A DNA stretch of 6,926 nucleotides from an uncultured Alistipes sp. (GTDB taxonomy: Bacteria; Bacteroidota; Bacteroidia; Bacteroidales; Rikenellaceae), in contig URTU01000093.1 of the NCBI GenBank assembly GCA_900550925.1, positions 1-6,926 on the forward strand, written 5' to 3'. The notes under the pieces were generated by a model. It ran no database searches, was not told the origin of the DNA, and saw only the letters and a list, made by a program, of their open reading frames with translations. This document shows, in pieces, positions 6,663 to 6,926 of the stretch. A program made the position numbers and the translations under genes. How positions within the stretch are numbered: position 1 is the first letter of the stretch; each line of letters opens with the position of its first letter.

Positions 6663-6671
6663 TTATCTTTG
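6641..6671 (+). promoter_or_regulatory. rRNA operon promoter P2
   Basis: TTTG at 6641-6644 and TATCTTTG at 6664-6671 have the ideal 19-base spacing, and the -7 octamer is identical to that of P1 and lspA. A/T-rich sequence from about 6608 to 6640 supplies an UP-like region. The tandem arrangement with P1, 173 bases upstream, is typical of rRNA operons, where the two promoters respond differently to growth rate. Confidence 0.75.
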
Positions 6672-6693
6672 CAATCCCTTTCGCTCCCAAAGT

Positions 6694-6710
6694 TGCGGTT
6701 TATGGCCGCA
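6694..6710 (+). other. Small hairpin at the start of the P2 rRNA leader
   Basis: TGCGG (6694-6698) pairs with CCGCA (6706-6710) around a 7-base loop, about 20 bases downstream of the P2 -7 element. A competing pairing of GTTGC (6692-6696) with GCAAC (6715-6719) is possible. It could protect the 5' end of the precursor; no function is shown. Confidence 0.25.
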
Positions 6711-6756
6711 GGGTGCAACGGAAGGAGAGACGAGTTTTGAGAGTTTTTTCAAACAA

Positions 6757-6769
6757 GGTTCTTTGAATT
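6757..6769 (+). promoter_or_regulatory. boxA-like antitermination element in the rRNA leader
   Basis: GGTTCTTTGAATT resembles the rRNA boxA sequence (Escherichia coli TGCTCTTTAACA) bound by NusB-S10 to make RNA polymerase resistant to Rho. Its place in the leader, about 110 bases before the 16S 5' end, fits that role. The rest of the leader to 6876 has no protein-coding content and ends in an A/T-rich run before the mature rRNA. The match is partial, so this is a tentative call. Confidence 0.45.
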
Positions 6770-6876
6770 ACTGTTGATTTTAGAGAGAAATGTAGTATTT
6801 ATCCATCAATTCCTTTAATTCGAATTCGAATCGAGGACAGGCAGTCAGGACTCTAACAATTTATTTTATATTTCAT

Positions 6877-6926
<50 letters not shown>

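Noticed and set aside
6456..6766. Short open frames on both strands in the region before the 16S rRNA.
   Set aside because: They overlap the rRNA promoters and leader, encode Lys/Arg/Phe-rich low-information sequence, and have no family features.

Overview
The window looks like chromosome from a moderately GC-rich member of the Bacteroidota, most likely Alistipes or another Rikenellaceae. Four things point there: the 16S rRNA 5' end at the right edge has a Bacteroidota-type sequence; every promoter I can find fits the Bacteroidota pattern TTTG/TTGC-N19 to N21-TAnnTTTG rather than the sigma-70 pattern; ribosome binding sites are A/T-rich with no clear Shine-Dalgarno; and the window encodes a protein with a type IX secretion (T9SS) C-terminal tail next to a PorV/PorQ-family protein. 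The genus is an inference from memory of the 16S 5' end and overall composition.

Layout, left to right. On the minus strand, a YugP-like membrane zinc peptidase runs off the left edge (1-324). Upstream of it lies a YdfG-like short-chain dehydrogenase (402-1163). The two are probably co-transcribed from one promoter just upstream of the dehydrogenase. A 204-bp divergent intergenic region (1164-1367) holds that promoter and, facing the other way, the promoter of lspA (1368-1964), the lipoprotein signal peptidase. A third promoter (1998-2029) precedes a two-gene unit. Its first gene is a 1066-residue subtilisin-like (S8) protease with a lipoprotein-type signal peptide, a prodomain, a catalytic domain, two Fn3 and two Ig/cadherin-like domains and a T9SS tail (2071-5271). 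Fifteen bases later comes a PorV/PorQ-family outer-membrane beta-barrel protein (5287-6240). A strong hairpin (6261-6290) closes this unit.

The remaining 580 bases or so carry no gene. They form the control region of an rRNA operon: two tandem promoters with A/T-rich upstream tracts, a short direct-repeat cluster, a leader with a boxA-like element, and the first ~50 bases of 16S rRNA, which is cut by the window edge.

How the genes may work together: the protease/PorV-like pair reads as a secreted or surface-anchored protease made together with a protein of the family that shuttles T9SS cargo off the translocon. LspA would process the protease signal peptide if the lipobox is genuine, although their adjacency may be chance. 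The combination of lipobox and T9SS tail on one protein is the most unusual feature here. I saw no CRISPR array, insertion sequence, tRNA or clear sign of horizontal transfer.
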